Source: Chloroflexota bacterium (lineage in GTDB: Bacteria > Chloroflexota > Anaerolineae > Aggregatilineales > Phototrophicaceae). From it: a stretch of DNA of 57,275 nt. A model generated the notes under the pieces. It had not been told where the DNA came from, did not search any database, and saw nothing but the letters and a program-made list of their open reading frames with translations. Position 1 is the first letter of the stretch. Every line of letters starts with the position of its first letter. The DNA lies in assembly GCA_011525385.1 (NCBI GenBank), contig WTGF01000003.1, forward strand, positions 1-57,275, read 5' to 3'. Positions 16,183-25,161 of the stretch are shown here, one piece after another. A program made the position numbers and the translations under genes.

Positions 16183-17187
16183 ATGAGAAGAATCGATAAC
16201 CGCTACGCGCTAACGGTCATTTATGCTTTGCTGACGATTTACGCGCTTTTCAGCGTTATTCCCTTCTTCTGGACGACCATACAGTCCTTCAAAACGCCGC
16301 GACAAGCCAACTCTCGCGTGCCGCTTTTCATCTTCGAGCCGACGGCGGACAATTACACCGATCTCTGGCTGAAGACGATTCCGGATGATCCGCTTTTGGT
16401 CGCCGCTGTACTGGTCGCGATATTCGGCCTGCTGGCCTTCGCGGGGATGCAGGCCAGGCGCTTCCCTTTCCCGCGCGGTTACGTCTATTTGGGCATCCTT
16501 GCGGTCGGGTTCGCCGTCTTGTGGTCGATACCCGGTTATGTCCGTACACAGACCTTTTATGATTATTTCCTCAACACCATCATCGTAACTTTTGGTACGA
16601 TCTGTATCTCCATTTCTATCGGCTGTTTGGCGGGTTACGCCTTGGCGCGCTACAGCGGCATTGCCGGCGTCGTCATTCTGGTTGCCGCTTTGGGATTCCG
16701 ATCCTTGCCCGGCATGTCCTACATTCTGCCCTACTGGTGGTTCGGGCAGCGGTCGGGGTTGTATGATACGCATATCCTGCTGATCATCACGCTTGTGGCG
16801 ATCAATCAGCCCTTCACCATCTGGATGCTGCGCAGCTTCTTCATGAACATCCCCAAAGAGATCGAAGAATCGGCCATGGTCGATGGCGCGAATCGCTTGA
16901 CCGCCTTCTTAAGCGTGATCATTCCCATCATGTGGCCCGGCATTATCTCGACTGCCTTGTTCACGCTTTTGCTGGCGTATAGCGACTTCCTGCTGGTGCG
17001 CATCCTGACCCAATCGAATTGGACGCTTACCGTCGCCATTTCCAAATACGCCGCGGGCGAAGATCCTGGGCATATCACCCTGGCCGCGGCGGCTGCCGTT
17101 TCCGCAGCTGTGCCGATCATCATCGTGGTTTTCATTTTCCAGAGTCAACTGGTGAAGGGTCTGACCTCGGGCGCTGTGAAGGGTTAG
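16183..17187 (+). CDS. Sugar ABC transporter permease (MalG type) with inserted TM hairpin
   Basis: Second permease, 334 residues, clearly longer than the usual 270-300. The extra length is an insertion between the first membrane segment and the conserved N-S/N-T-helix: two additional hydrophobic segments at about 70-88 and 100-118, joined by a basic loop (Q-A-R-R-F-P-F-P-R). The core is normal, with F-L-N-T-I-I-V at 129-135 and an EAA loop E-E-S-A-M-V-D-G-A near 226. The insertion predicts eight membrane segments. It is adjacent to the MalF-type gene. What the added hairpin does is unknown; it may bind an accessory protein or the binding protein. Confidence 0.88.
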   Translation: MRRIDNRYALTVIYALLTIYALFSVIPFFWTTIQSFKTPRQANSRVPLFIFEPTADNYTDLWLKTIPDDPLLVAAVLVAIFGLLAFAGMQARRFPFPRGYVYLGILAVGFAVLWSIPGYVRTQTFYDYFLNTIIVTFGTICISISIGCLAGYALARYSGIAGVVILVAALGFRSLPGMSYILPYWWFGQRSGLYDTHILLIITLVAINQPFTIWMLRSFFMNIPKEIEESAMVDGANRLTAFLSVIIPIMWPGIISTALFTLLLAYSDFLLVRILTQSNWTLTVAISKYAAGEDPGHITLAAAAAVSAAVPIIIVVFIFQSQLVKGLTSGAVKG

Positions 17188-17218
17188 CGGACAAAATGGC
17201 ACGAGCACGTCTCATCCG

Positions 17219-18445
17219 ATGATCACCGCCGCGAGCGACCTGCCCGGGAGCACTGCGCGGGACTATTCTCGCTATCGATTTGTCATCGCTGTTTTGATCC
17301 TTTGGGCTCACATTTCGATAGGGCTGAACTTCTTCGCAGTCACGCCACTCTTGCCGCTCGCGATCGACGATTATGGCATCACGCGCGCCAGCGCCAGCTT
17401 GCTGGTAGCGCTGCCAACCTTGGTGAAAGCCTGTATAGGCTTGCCGGGCAGCTTGATAATCAACCGTTTTGGATTGAATCGCGTCTTCACCGTCAGTTGG
17501 TTCATGCTGGGCATGCTGGCGCTTTCACCCTGGATACAGGATTTCTACCTGATGCTCTTGCTGCGACTCGTTTATGGCATCGGCACCGGTCTGATGATGA
17601 CTGCTACGGCATCGTTAATCATGCAATGGTTCCGACCGAGTGAAGTGCCGATCATAAACACCCTCTTGTTGATCGTGATCAGTTTGGGTATCGCCATTTC
17701 GATCCCGCTAGCGGCGCCGCTGGCGGATTACGTTTCCTGGGAAGGGGTACTGGGCATTTTTGGCGGCATCGGCTTATGCGGCGCCTTCGCCTGGAAGCTT
17801 TACGGGCGCACGCGATCGACACACATACAAGAAGCTTCGCCGATCTTCACGCTGCGTGAGGTTTGGGAGGTCTTTCGCGATCGAACAATCTTCCTGCTGG
17901 TAGTCGGTGATGCGCTGGTATTCGTCAATTATGCTGCGGTGACAAGCTGGCTGCCGACTTTCTTGCACGAATTCAGAGACATGAGCCTTGGTCAAGCTGG
18001 CTATGTCACTGGATTGCTGCCGGCTGTGGGCATTTTCGCCGTGCTCTTGGGCGGTTTCCTGGCGGTGCGGGTGAAGAATCGACGTCTGCTCTTTCTGGCG
18101 CCGGGCGTCATGGTTGCCATTGGGGGATTCGGCGCCTTCCTGTTTAGCGATCCACTGGCGATCAATTTGTCGATACTTGCGCTGGGTTTCGGCACCTGGG
18201 TATATCAGCCGGCGCTATTGACATTGCCGATGCAGTTGCCTTGGATGACGCCGCGCAAGATTACCGTGGTATGGGGCGCTTCACTGACCATCGCCGGATT
18301 CGGCATGTTCATCTCCCCGGTCGTTGTGGGCGCCTCGCGCGATTTGTTTGGTACATTTGTTCCCGGGTTTTCGATCTGGGCCGTATTCGGTTGCGCCCTG
18401 ATATTTACAGGCGTCTTCTTGCCGAAACAGAAGCGCAATCATTGA
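17219..18445 (+). CDS. MFS transporter (CynX/NimT-like)
   Basis: A 408-residue major facilitator with about 12 membrane segments and a central cytoplasmic loop near 195-215. The first half has the R-F-G-L-N-R loop motif after the second segment. It belongs to the anion/small-organic porter side of the superfamily by general appearance; the substrate is not predictable. It lies 31 bp after the ABC permease and 40 bp before the SnoaL-like gene, on the same strand. No clear ribosome binding site precedes the ATG. Confidence 0.8.
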   Translation: MITAASDLPGSTARDYSRYRFVIAVLILWAHISIGLNFFAVTPLLPLAIDDYGITRASASLLVALPTLVKACIGLPGSLIINRFGLNRVFTVSWFMLGMLALSPWIQDFYLMLLLRLVYGIGTGLMMTATASLIMQWFRPSEVPIINTLLLIVISLGIAISIPLAAPLADYVSWEGVLGIFGGIGLCGAFAWKLYGRTRSTHIQEASPIFTLREVWEVFRDRTIFLLVVGDALVFVNYAAVTSWLPTFLHEFRDMSLGQAGYVTGLLPAVGIFAVLLGGFLAVRVKNRRLLFLAPGVMVAIGGFGAFLFSDPLAINLSILALGFGTWVYQPALLTLPMQLPWMTPRKITVVWGASLTIAGFGMFISPVVVGASRDLFGTFVPGFSIWAVFGCALIFTGVFLPKQKRNH

Positions 18446-18485
18446 AGACAAAGCACATCAGAGGAAGTAGAAAAGGGAAGAGATC

Positions 18486-19556
18486 ATGTCCAATTCGCTG
18501 AACCAGCAGAACAAGGAGATAGTGTGGGACTTCTGGCAGAAGCTCAATCACGTCGGCGTAGACAACGTGCCGACCGTGATACATGACGCTGTGCATGACG
18601 ATGTCGACTGGAACGGCTCGGCGCCCATTGACCGGATTGTCGGCGCCGAGGGTCTGATCTCGGATTTCTGGTTGCCATTGCTGCATTCTTTCCCGGATCT
18701 CAAACGCGCGCCCTATGTCTTCATGGGGGGTATCGAAAGCGGTCTGTCCGACTGGGCTGGCGAAGCGGGCAGCGAGTGGGTCACGGGCTGCGGCTATCTC
18801 ACCGGCAGCTTCGTAAATGATTGGCTGGGCATCCCCGCGACTGGCAAGAAGACCAATATCTGGTTCGGACAGTTCTATTTGATGCGCGAGGGCAAAATCG
18901 CCGAAAGTTATGTTCAATACGATGTTTTGGCCGTCATGCGCCAGGCGGGTTATCAAGTCCTGCCGCCGGCGCCCGGCGCGGAGGGCGGCAAGGTTCCCGG
19001 ACCCGTTGCCAAAGACGGCATTCTTTTGATGGAGCAAGACCCGTTGGAATCACGCAAGAGCCTGCAACTGGTAGAAGCGATGGGCAAGGGCTTGATGCGT
19101 TACCTGCGTAGCCGCGACGGTGGCGATATGAGTCGCATGGAGCAGGACAAGTACTGGCACCAAGACATGAAATGGTACGGCCCGAGCGGCATTGGCGGCT
19201 GCTTCACGCTGGAAGAATTTGAAGACTTCCATCAGCGCAATTGGCTGCACGGCTTTGGCGACCGCCACCTGGACATGGATCGCGGCGGGCGCAGCATGGG
19301 TTTCATCGGCGAAGGCAAATACGCCTGCGGCGGCGTCTGGGACACCTACTTCTCGTATAACAATGGCGATTACGCCGGAATCCCGGCCACGGGCAAGCTC
19401 ATGACCATGCGCGACTTCGACTGGTGGAAACGCGAAGGCGACTACTTGATTGAAAACTGGGTGCCTATCGATATGATTGACCTGTGCCGACAGATGGGCG
19501 TCGATTTGATGGAGCGGCTGCGCTCGCAGATCGAAGAGCGCAAGAGTAAGGGATAG
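18486..19556 (+). CDS. Tandem SnoaL-like (ester cyclase) protein
   Basis: 356 residues made of two NTF2-fold SnoaL-like domains in tandem, about 8-165 and 190-345. The duplication shows in the repeated signature G-I-P-A-T-G-K near residues 115 and 296, each followed by an R/K-E-G-(K/D) and a stretch ending in Q-x-G (Q-A-G-Y, Q-M-G-V). Such proteins act as cyclases, hydratases or isomerases on small polar compounds; single-domain forms are about 130-150 residues. GGGAAGAG precedes the ATG. Association with sugar transport genes suggests a catabolic role, but the substrate is unknown. Confidence 0.8.
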   Translation: MSNSLNQQNKEIVWDFWQKLNHVGVDNVPTVIHDAVHDDVDWNGSAPIDRIVGAEGLISDFWLPLLHSFPDLKRAPYVFMGGIESGLSDWAGEAGSEWVTGCGYLTGSFVNDWLGIPATGKKTNIWFGQFYLMREGKIAESYVQYDVLAVMRQAGYQVLPPAPGAEGGKVPGPVAKDGILLMEQDPLESRKSLQLVEAMGKGLMRYLRSRDGGDMSRMEQDKYWHQDMKWYGPSGIGGCFTLEEFEDFHQRNWLHGFGDRHLDMDRGGRSMGFIGEGKYACGGVWDTYFSYNNGDYAGIPATGKLMTMRDFDWWKREGDYLIENWVPIDMIDLCRQMGVDLMERLRSQIEERKSKG

Positions 19557-19590
19557 ACAAGTTGTCGATGGCGGTCGAGCCAGGGGCGCT

Positions 19591-20637
19591 CTAGTCCGCC
19601 CTGATCTGCATTACCACTTTGCCGAAGTGATCGTGCTCTTCCAGAATGCGATGTCCCTCGTGGATTTGCGACAGGGGAAGAACGGTGTCGATCACCGGTC
19701 GCAGTATGCCTTGGTCAGCCAAATCGAGCACGGTGACCAATTCGTTGTAGGTAGCGCCATTGGCGCCCAGGATGCTCAGTTGTCGGTGATAGATTTGCGG
19801 TATCGCCAGTTCGAATTGCCGTCCGGAATGCGACCCGCAGACCACCATGCGTCCGTTGCGCGCCAGTGTCCGCAATGAATCGGCCCAGGTTTTGCCGCCG
19901 ACGTTGTCCTGCACGACGTCGACGCCGCGCCCATTTGTGGCGTCGATGACCTGTTCAACCCAATCTTCGTCGTGATAGTTGACGACGTGGTCCGCGCCCA
20001 GTTCCAGCGCTTTGCGGGACTTGTCGGCTGTTGAGGTGCTGGCGATCACCCTGGCGCCGGCATACTTGGCGATTTGAATGCCCAGGCTGGCAACGCCGCC
20101 GCCCGCGCCCGGGATGAAGACGGTCTCCCCGGCGCGCAAGCCCGCCACGGTAATCAACATGTGCCAGGCGGTACCCGCGACGACCGGCAGCGCCGCCACC
20201 TCTATATGATTGAGATTCTTCGGTTTTGGGATCAGATTGCGCGCCGGCACGACAACGTACTCCGCCAGACCGCCGTTGATGTGCTCGCCGATGATCCGAT
20301 GCTGCGGACAAACCGTCACATCTCCTCTCCGGCAAAATTCGCAGTCGCCGCAGGTGACTAATGAGTACACGGTTGCTTCGTCGCCGGCTTGCCAGCCGGA
20401 CACGTCCGCGCCGACCGCGTCCAGTTCGCCGCTGATATCGACGCCCGTCGTCATCGGCAGCGGGATCGCGCCGAACTGGGGTCCCCTGCGTATGCCCACA
20501 TCCAGCCAATTGAGCGCGCAGGCATGCACCTTTAGACGGGCTTCGTCCGCCGCCGGTTGCGGAATGGGCACGCGCTCCAACCGGACGACATCTCTGTCAC
20601 CGTGCTCGTGTATGACTGCCGCAAGCATCTCCCTCAT
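19591..20637 (-). CDS. Zinc-binding MDR-family dehydrogenase
   Basis: A 348-residue NAD(P)H-dependent medium-chain dehydrogenase/reductase. Start at the ATG 20637 is chosen because GGAAGGA lies seven bases before it; the frame is open to 20661. The structural zinc site is complete (C96, C99, C102, C110). The catalytic zinc ligands of classical alcohol dehydrogenases are not: the Cys position reads A-L-N-W-L-D-V and the G-H-E position reads G-V-D-I-S-G-E. This suggests a quinone-oxidoreductase or enoyl-reductase-like reaction without catalytic zinc. The nucleotide loop G-A-G-G-G-V-A-S-L-G is near 163. It converges on the SnoaL-like gene; substrate unknown. Confidence 0.85.
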   Translation of the reverse strand: MREMLAAVIHEHGDRDVVRLERVPIPQPAADEARLKVHACALNWLDVGIRRGPQFGAIPLPMTTGVDISGELDAVGADVSGWQAGDEATVYSLVTCGDCEFCRRGDVTVCPQHRIIGEHINGGLAEYVVVPARNLIPKPKNLNHIEVAALPVVAGTAWHMLITVAGLRAGETVFIPGAGGGVASLGIQIAKYAGARVIASTSTADKSRKALELGADHVVNYHDEDWVEQVIDATNGRGVDVVQDNVGGKTWADSLRTLARNGRMVVCGSHSGRQFELAIPQIYHRQLSILGANGATYNELVTVLDLADQGILRPVIDTVLPLSQIHEGHRILEEHDHFGKVVMQIRAD

Positions 20638-20691
20638 CGTGCCGTTCCTTCCCAACTCCATTTTGCTTGCCGCGCAACTGCGTGCGACTGC

Positions 20692-23313
20692 TTATTGCTC
20701 AATGACAAGTGTACCCAGTGGTACGCGCGCGTCAATAAAAGGCCTTCCATCCGCATCAGTCGCCGGCACTCGTTCATGATCCCGTGTACGATAGAGCCCG
20801 GTGAAGACTTGATAGTGACCGGGCGCGAGATCGGACGGGAGCGGGACCTGCCAGGTTTCGCTGTCGGCGAGCCCGCTGTACCAGAGACGGGTCGGCAAAC
20901 GCGGTCCCAGCGGTTCTTGATCGTAGACAAACCAGGCGTCGCTCTCTATGCGCCCCAAATGCAGATATTGCACCTGGTCTTCGCGGCCATTTTCGCTGCT
21001 TTGCCAGGTAAATGGAATAACCAGGTTTTCTCCGGGTCGCGCGCTTGGGGGCAGGTCAACTGCGCCGAGCGAGAATCCGTTTTTGAACTGGGCGAGAGGC
21101 GGGGTCGCCGGCGCCGACGAATTGGCCGGTAAGACCAGTTCGCCCAGCAGTACTTGTGCGTCGCCCAGTAGTTTGAGATCGCTGGAGAGGACCCTTTGAC
21201 GCAGAAACTCACCGTTGATATCACGCCAGAGCGTCAGCACCAGCGAAAGCGCGCGATTGGTCGCTGTCCCCGGCGGGATTTCAAGCTCCATCCACTGGCG
21301 ATAAACATGGCTATAGCCAGGGGCGGAGAGCAAGCTAGCTTGACGACTCACATGCCTGTCACGGCTGGCGACGGAGTCGCCGCTAACTTGGTCGACCAGA
21401 TGCACCGAAAAGCCCTTCCCGACATAATCGCGTCGCTTGGCAGACGGATAAAGCCGGAGGACGAAAGCTCCTTCTTTGTTGTCAATCCGGTAGCCATTTA
21501 GGCGCAGTCCGGACTCGAACTGTACGGAGGCGGGCTCTGCCAAGAGCCAGAGCTCCAGGCGAGGGATAAAAGCATTGTGGACAAGCAAGAGAATCCAAAG
21601 CACTGGCAGGGCATACAGGGTACGCCGGAGGCGTAGCTTTGGCGCCGGAACTGCCAGGGAAAGATGGCCAAGCACTGCCAGCAACACCAGCCAGACGCCC
21701 AGAAACTCAAGCGATTCTTCGTAATTATGAGGCCAAAGGCATCCGTAGAGCGGCAAAAAGCCCAAACGGTCACATATCGGCCCCTGCCCATTTAGTAATA
21801 TGCCGCCTGTCGCGCTCATTGCTAAACCGGTCAGCAGGCACAAGTGCCATATCCGCGCGCGCCGCGGCGAGCGACGCGCCACAATCGCCGTTGCCATTGC
21901 CACCACCGCGCCGAGCACAGCGTAGTATCCCTCCCAATTTGCGATACCTTCGTGAAAGCTCACGTATTCATCCCAGGCCAGAAACAAGAAAAGCAGGCCG
22001 ATCCCGCCCAGGTAGAGACCCTGCGGGGCGGATCGCGCCTTGGCAAGCCAGCCTGTCAACAGCGCAACGCCCGCGACTAAGGCCAATTGCGTGGACGCAA
22101 GGGTACTGGGAATGTTCCATTCTCGATCCAAACTCCAGAGCCAGATCTCGAATTTCGATGCCGGGCGGAGGCCGATCGACAGCACGATCACTATTATCTG
22201 CGCCGCCAGCATGACGCTTGCCAGTCGAGCGTAAGGCGCCACCAGATGTGGAATCAGTCTCCAGTAACTGATCAGTCCAACCGGGACATAAAGCGCGAAG
22301 AGAAAGGCGAAGATCAATTTCTCGTTTGAAACTGCGAACGCGCTGCTGTCGATTGGCTCCGTACCCCATCGCGCGGACGATATGGCCGGCTCGGCCAGTT
22401 CGCCCAAGTCGACGTGCGTTTCATCCGGTTGCTGCCGGTCGTTGTCAGCAGCCGCCTGGCGCTCGCTTGACGCGCTGTGTGCCGGGGCGGGTTCGCCCGT
22501 TAGACGCTTCGCAAAATGCGGGATCAAAGAATGCCAGGAGAACAGCAGTGCCGTAAGAATTGGCAAAGCATAAAGGATTATTCGGGTGCGGCGACCCGGT
22601 AACGGCGCGGCGTTGGAAAAGTGACCAAGCACGGCAACCAGCGCCAGCCAGGCGCCCACGAACTCAAGCGCTTCTTCCTGGAATCGGAAATGCAGACATT
22701 CGTAGTCGCGCGCGACCCCGGCTGGACCGCAGAATTCCGGAATACTATCCAACACGATGCCGCCAATGGCAGTAAGAGAAAGACCAGCGAGCAGGCATAA
22801 ATGCCAGATTCGCGCGCGCCTGGGCGAGCGCATGGCGACCGCGATTGTCCCCAGCACAACTGCCGCGCCGAATAGAACATATGGTTCTTTTATCTCGCTT
22901 TTATCTAACAATTGCCAGTCGAAAAAATCGTCCAGCCCGATATAGGGGAAAACCAGCCCGATCCCGAGCAGATAAAGACGTTGCCATGGGGAGCGCCCCA
23001 CAGTAAACCAGGCCGTCGCCAGCGCGACGACTCCGATCAGCGCCAGTTGCGCCGACGCAAGCGTCGACGGGATATTCCTGGCATGATCCAGCTTCCACAA
23101 CCACTCCTCAAAAACCGATGCAGATTGGATTTCAAGCGACAGCACGATCACGAATATCTGCGCTACGAGAAAGCCACTCGCTATCCGCTTGGAGACGGGC
23201 GACAAACGAGGTATCAGCCAGCGATAAGCTATCAGGCAAACCGGGACATAGAGCAAGAGGATGAAGATGCGATTCAATGACTCGCCTGAAGCTAACAAAT
23301 CAGGACCATCCAT
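20692..23313 (-). CDS. Array protein 5: double membrane module plus beta domains
   Basis: 873 residues, unlike its 550-580-residue paralogues. Residues 1-270 form a full eight-segment membrane module; a hydrophilic linker (about 270-330, rich in A, E, D, Q) follows; a second complete module spans about 330-585, then beta domain 1 (about 590-730) and beta domain 2 (about 735-873, ending P-L-G-T-L-V-I-E). The first module reads D-D-F-F at the motif position where others read D-E-F/Y; both modules keep the Cys pair spaced by ten residues. ATG 23313 is preferred over TTG 23322 because it gives the same N-terminal length (14 residues before R-I-F) as the paralogues. It is best explained as an in-frame fusion of two units. 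Function unknown. Confidence 0.8.
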   Translation of the reverse strand: MDGPDLLASGESLNRIFILLLYVPVCLIAYRWLIPRLSPVSKRIASGFLVAQIFVIVLSLEIQSASVFEEWLWKLDHARNIPSTLASAQLALIGVVALATAWFTVGRSPWQRLYLLGIGLVFPYIGLDDFFDWQLLDKSEIKEPYVLFGAAVVLGTIAVAMRSPRRARIWHLCLLAGLSLTAIGGIVLDSIPEFCGPAGVARDYECLHFRFQEEALEFVGAWLALVAVLGHFSNAAPLPGRRTRIILYALPILTALLFSWHSLIPHFAKRLTGEPAPAHSASSERQAAADNDRQQPDETHVDLGELAEPAISSARWGTEPIDSSAFAVSNEKLIFAFLFALYVPVGLISYWRLIPHLVAPYARLASVMLAAQIIVIVLSIGLRPASKFEIWLWSLDREWNIPSTLASTQLALVAGVALLTGWLAKARSAPQGLYLGGIGLLFLFLAWDEYVSFHEGIANWEGYYAVLGAVVAMATAIVARRSPRRARIWHLCLLTGLAMSATGGILLNGQGPICDRLGFLPLYGCLWPHNYEESLEFLGVWLVLLAVLGHLSLAVPAPKLRLRRTLYALPVLWILLLVHNAFIPRLELWLLAEPASVQFESGLRLNGYRIDNKEGAFVLRLYPSAKRRDYVGKGFSVHLVDQVSGDSVASRDRHVSRQASLLSAPGYSHVYRQWMELEIPPGTATNRALSLVLTLWRDINGEFLRQRVLSSDLKLLGDAQVLLGELVLPANSSAPATPPLAQFKNGFSLGAVDLPPSARPGENLVIPFTWQSSENGREDQVQYLHLGRIESDAWFVYDQEPLGPRLPTRLWYSGLADSETWQVPLPSDLAPGHYQVFTGLYRTRDHERVPATDADGRPFIDARVPLGTLVIEQ

Positions 23314-23328
23314 AGCTTCCAATTTCGA

Positions 23329-25074
23329 TTATGGCGGTAGGCTTCGAATGATCACATATCCCAAGGGCACGCGCGCATCGACAAATGGCGTTCCCCCGGC
23401 GTCGGTAACCGACACCCGCTCTTGATCGCTCATGCGATAGAGCCCGGTAAAGGCTCGGTAGCGCCCGGGCGCCAGATCGGCCGGGAGCGGCACCCGCCAG
23501 GTTTCGCTGTCGGTGAGCCCGCTGTACCAGAGCCGGGTGGGCAAGCGCGGACCCAGTGGTTCTTGATCGTAGACAAACCAGGCGCCACTCTCAACCGACT
23601 CCGCCCCGTCATCCGCGCTGCCCCCCTCGCCAGGTGGGGATACATAGCCCAAATGTAAAAATTGCGCGAGGTCTTCCTGGCCATTTTCGCTGCTTCGCCA
23701 GGTAAATGGAATAACCAGGTCTTCGCCGGGGCGCGCGCCTTGGGGCAGGTCAACTGCGCGGAGCGAGAATCCGTTGGCAAATTGAGCAAGCGGGGCAGTC
23801 GACGGCGCCGGTGAATTGGCCGGCAAGACCAGTTCACCCAGGACGACTTGTGTTTCGCTCAGGAGTTTGAGATCGCTGGAAAGGACCGTCATTCGTTCAT
23901 ACGCGCCGTCATTCTCCCGCCAGAGCGTTAGCACGACCCAAAGCGCGCGGTTGGCTGGACTTGTTGGTGGAATTTCCAACGCTGCATACTCACGATAAAT
24001 GGGCTCATATTGACTGCCGAATATCAGGATTTCAAACTGCGGGCGCACTAACTGGTTGCGGCTGACGAAGGATTCTCCACTCGCCTGGTCGACAAGATGA
24101 ATGGAATAACCCACTTCTCTGCGGCCGATATGATTCCAGTCCCAGGCGGTAGCAGTCGCATAAAGTCGGAGAATGAAAGTTCCTCGCCCCTCGCCGTCGA
24201 TGCGATAGCCCTTCAATTCAATTCTCTTGTCAAACTTTACCGCTGCCGACTGGGCCAGGAGTTGCATTTCAAATCGGGGGATGAGGGGGACAAGAAAGAT
24301 CAATACTATCCAGATTACCGGTAATGCATAAGGCATGCGCTGGACGCGCGCTGATGACGTCCGCGTCGCGTCGGAAAAATGTCCGAGCATGGCGACCAGC
24401 GCGAGCCAGATGCCCAGGAATTCGATGATCTCTTCAGGGATCCTGTAGTCAAGGCAATCTTCCAGGACTATAAAACCCAGGTTGCCGCAGAATGGCGGCA
24501 AATCATCAATGACTACAGCGGCAATTGCAACCAGCGCAAGACCAGTCAGAAGGCACAAGTGCCATATCCTCGCGCGTCGGGACGCGCGCAGCGCCAAGCC
24601 AATCGTTGCTAGTACAGTCGCCGCGCCAAGTATCGAAACGTTTATCTTCCAGGTTCTGGAAGATCCGAGGTCTTTCCAGGCGAAAAACTCGTCGAGCGCC
24701 AGGTACAGGAATGACAAACCGAGCCCTGCCAGATAGAGGCGAAACATAGCTGGTCGCGCCCGGGCAAGCGAGGCTGTCAACAGCGCCAGACCACCGGCCA
24801 GCGCTAATTGTGTAGACGAGAATGTCGACGGAATATTGAATTCCCGATCCAAAGCCCAAAGCCTCTCCTCGAAGACGGAAGTCGGCTGGATTATTTCTGA
24901 GAGCGCCACCACCAGTATCTGCAGAGCCAGCATGCCAATCCCCAAGCCTTTGGCTGATGGCGACATCCCTGGGAACAGCAGCCTGGCGCTGATCAAACAG
25001 AGCGGAACATAGGCAATAACAATAAAGATGCGTATGAATAACTCGTTTGAAACTAGCAACTCGCCGCTATTCAT
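23329..25074 (-). CDS. Array protein 4: membrane module plus two beta domains
   Basis: 581 residues. Eight membrane segments to about residue 270: basic residues lie in the loops after segments 1, 3, 5 and 7, which puts both termini and the beta domains outside. Outward-facing conserved points are L-D-R-E-F-N-I-P-S-T after segment 2, A-L-D-E-F-F at the end of segment 4 and the pair C-x10-C (F-C-G-N-L-G ... E-D-C-L-D). Beta domain 2 is a little longer than in the paralogues owing to a Gly/Ser/Asp insert after H-L-G-Y. AGGAAAG precedes the ATG. It lies six bases upstream of the next array gene. The membrane part resembles a widespread uncharacterised family with 'LD.E.NIPT' and 'LDE...HE' motifs; function unknown. 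Confidence 0.8.
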   Translation of the reverse strand: MNSGELLVSNELFIRIFIVIAYVPLCLISARLLFPGMSPSAKGLGIGMLALQILVVALSEIIQPTSVFEERLWALDREFNIPSTFSSTQLALAGGLALLTASLARARPAMFRLYLAGLGLSFLYLALDEFFAWKDLGSSRTWKINVSILGAATVLATIGLALRASRRARIWHLCLLTGLALVAIAAVVIDDLPPFCGNLGFIVLEDCLDYRIPEEIIEFLGIWLALVAMLGHFSDATRTSSARVQRMPYALPVIWIVLIFLVPLIPRFEMQLLAQSAAVKFDKRIELKGYRIDGEGRGTFILRLYATATAWDWNHIGRREVGYSIHLVDQASGESFVSRNQLVRPQFEILIFGSQYEPIYREYAALEIPPTSPANRALWVVLTLWRENDGAYERMTVLSSDLKLLSETQVVLGELVLPANSPAPSTAPLAQFANGFSLRAVDLPQGARPGEDLVIPFTWRSSENGQEDLAQFLHLGYVSPPGEGGSADDGAESVESGAWFVYDQEPLGPRLPTRLWYSGLTDSETWRVPLPADLAPGRYRAFTGLYRMSDQERVSVTDAGGTPFVDARVPLGYVIIRSLPP

Positions 25075-25161
25075 CGCCGCTTTCCTCCATCGCGCGACTA
25101 AATCCCGCCGGTAGGCCTAGTATCTGGCGAACTCAACGGGTCATCGCCAGCCGGGCTCAGA

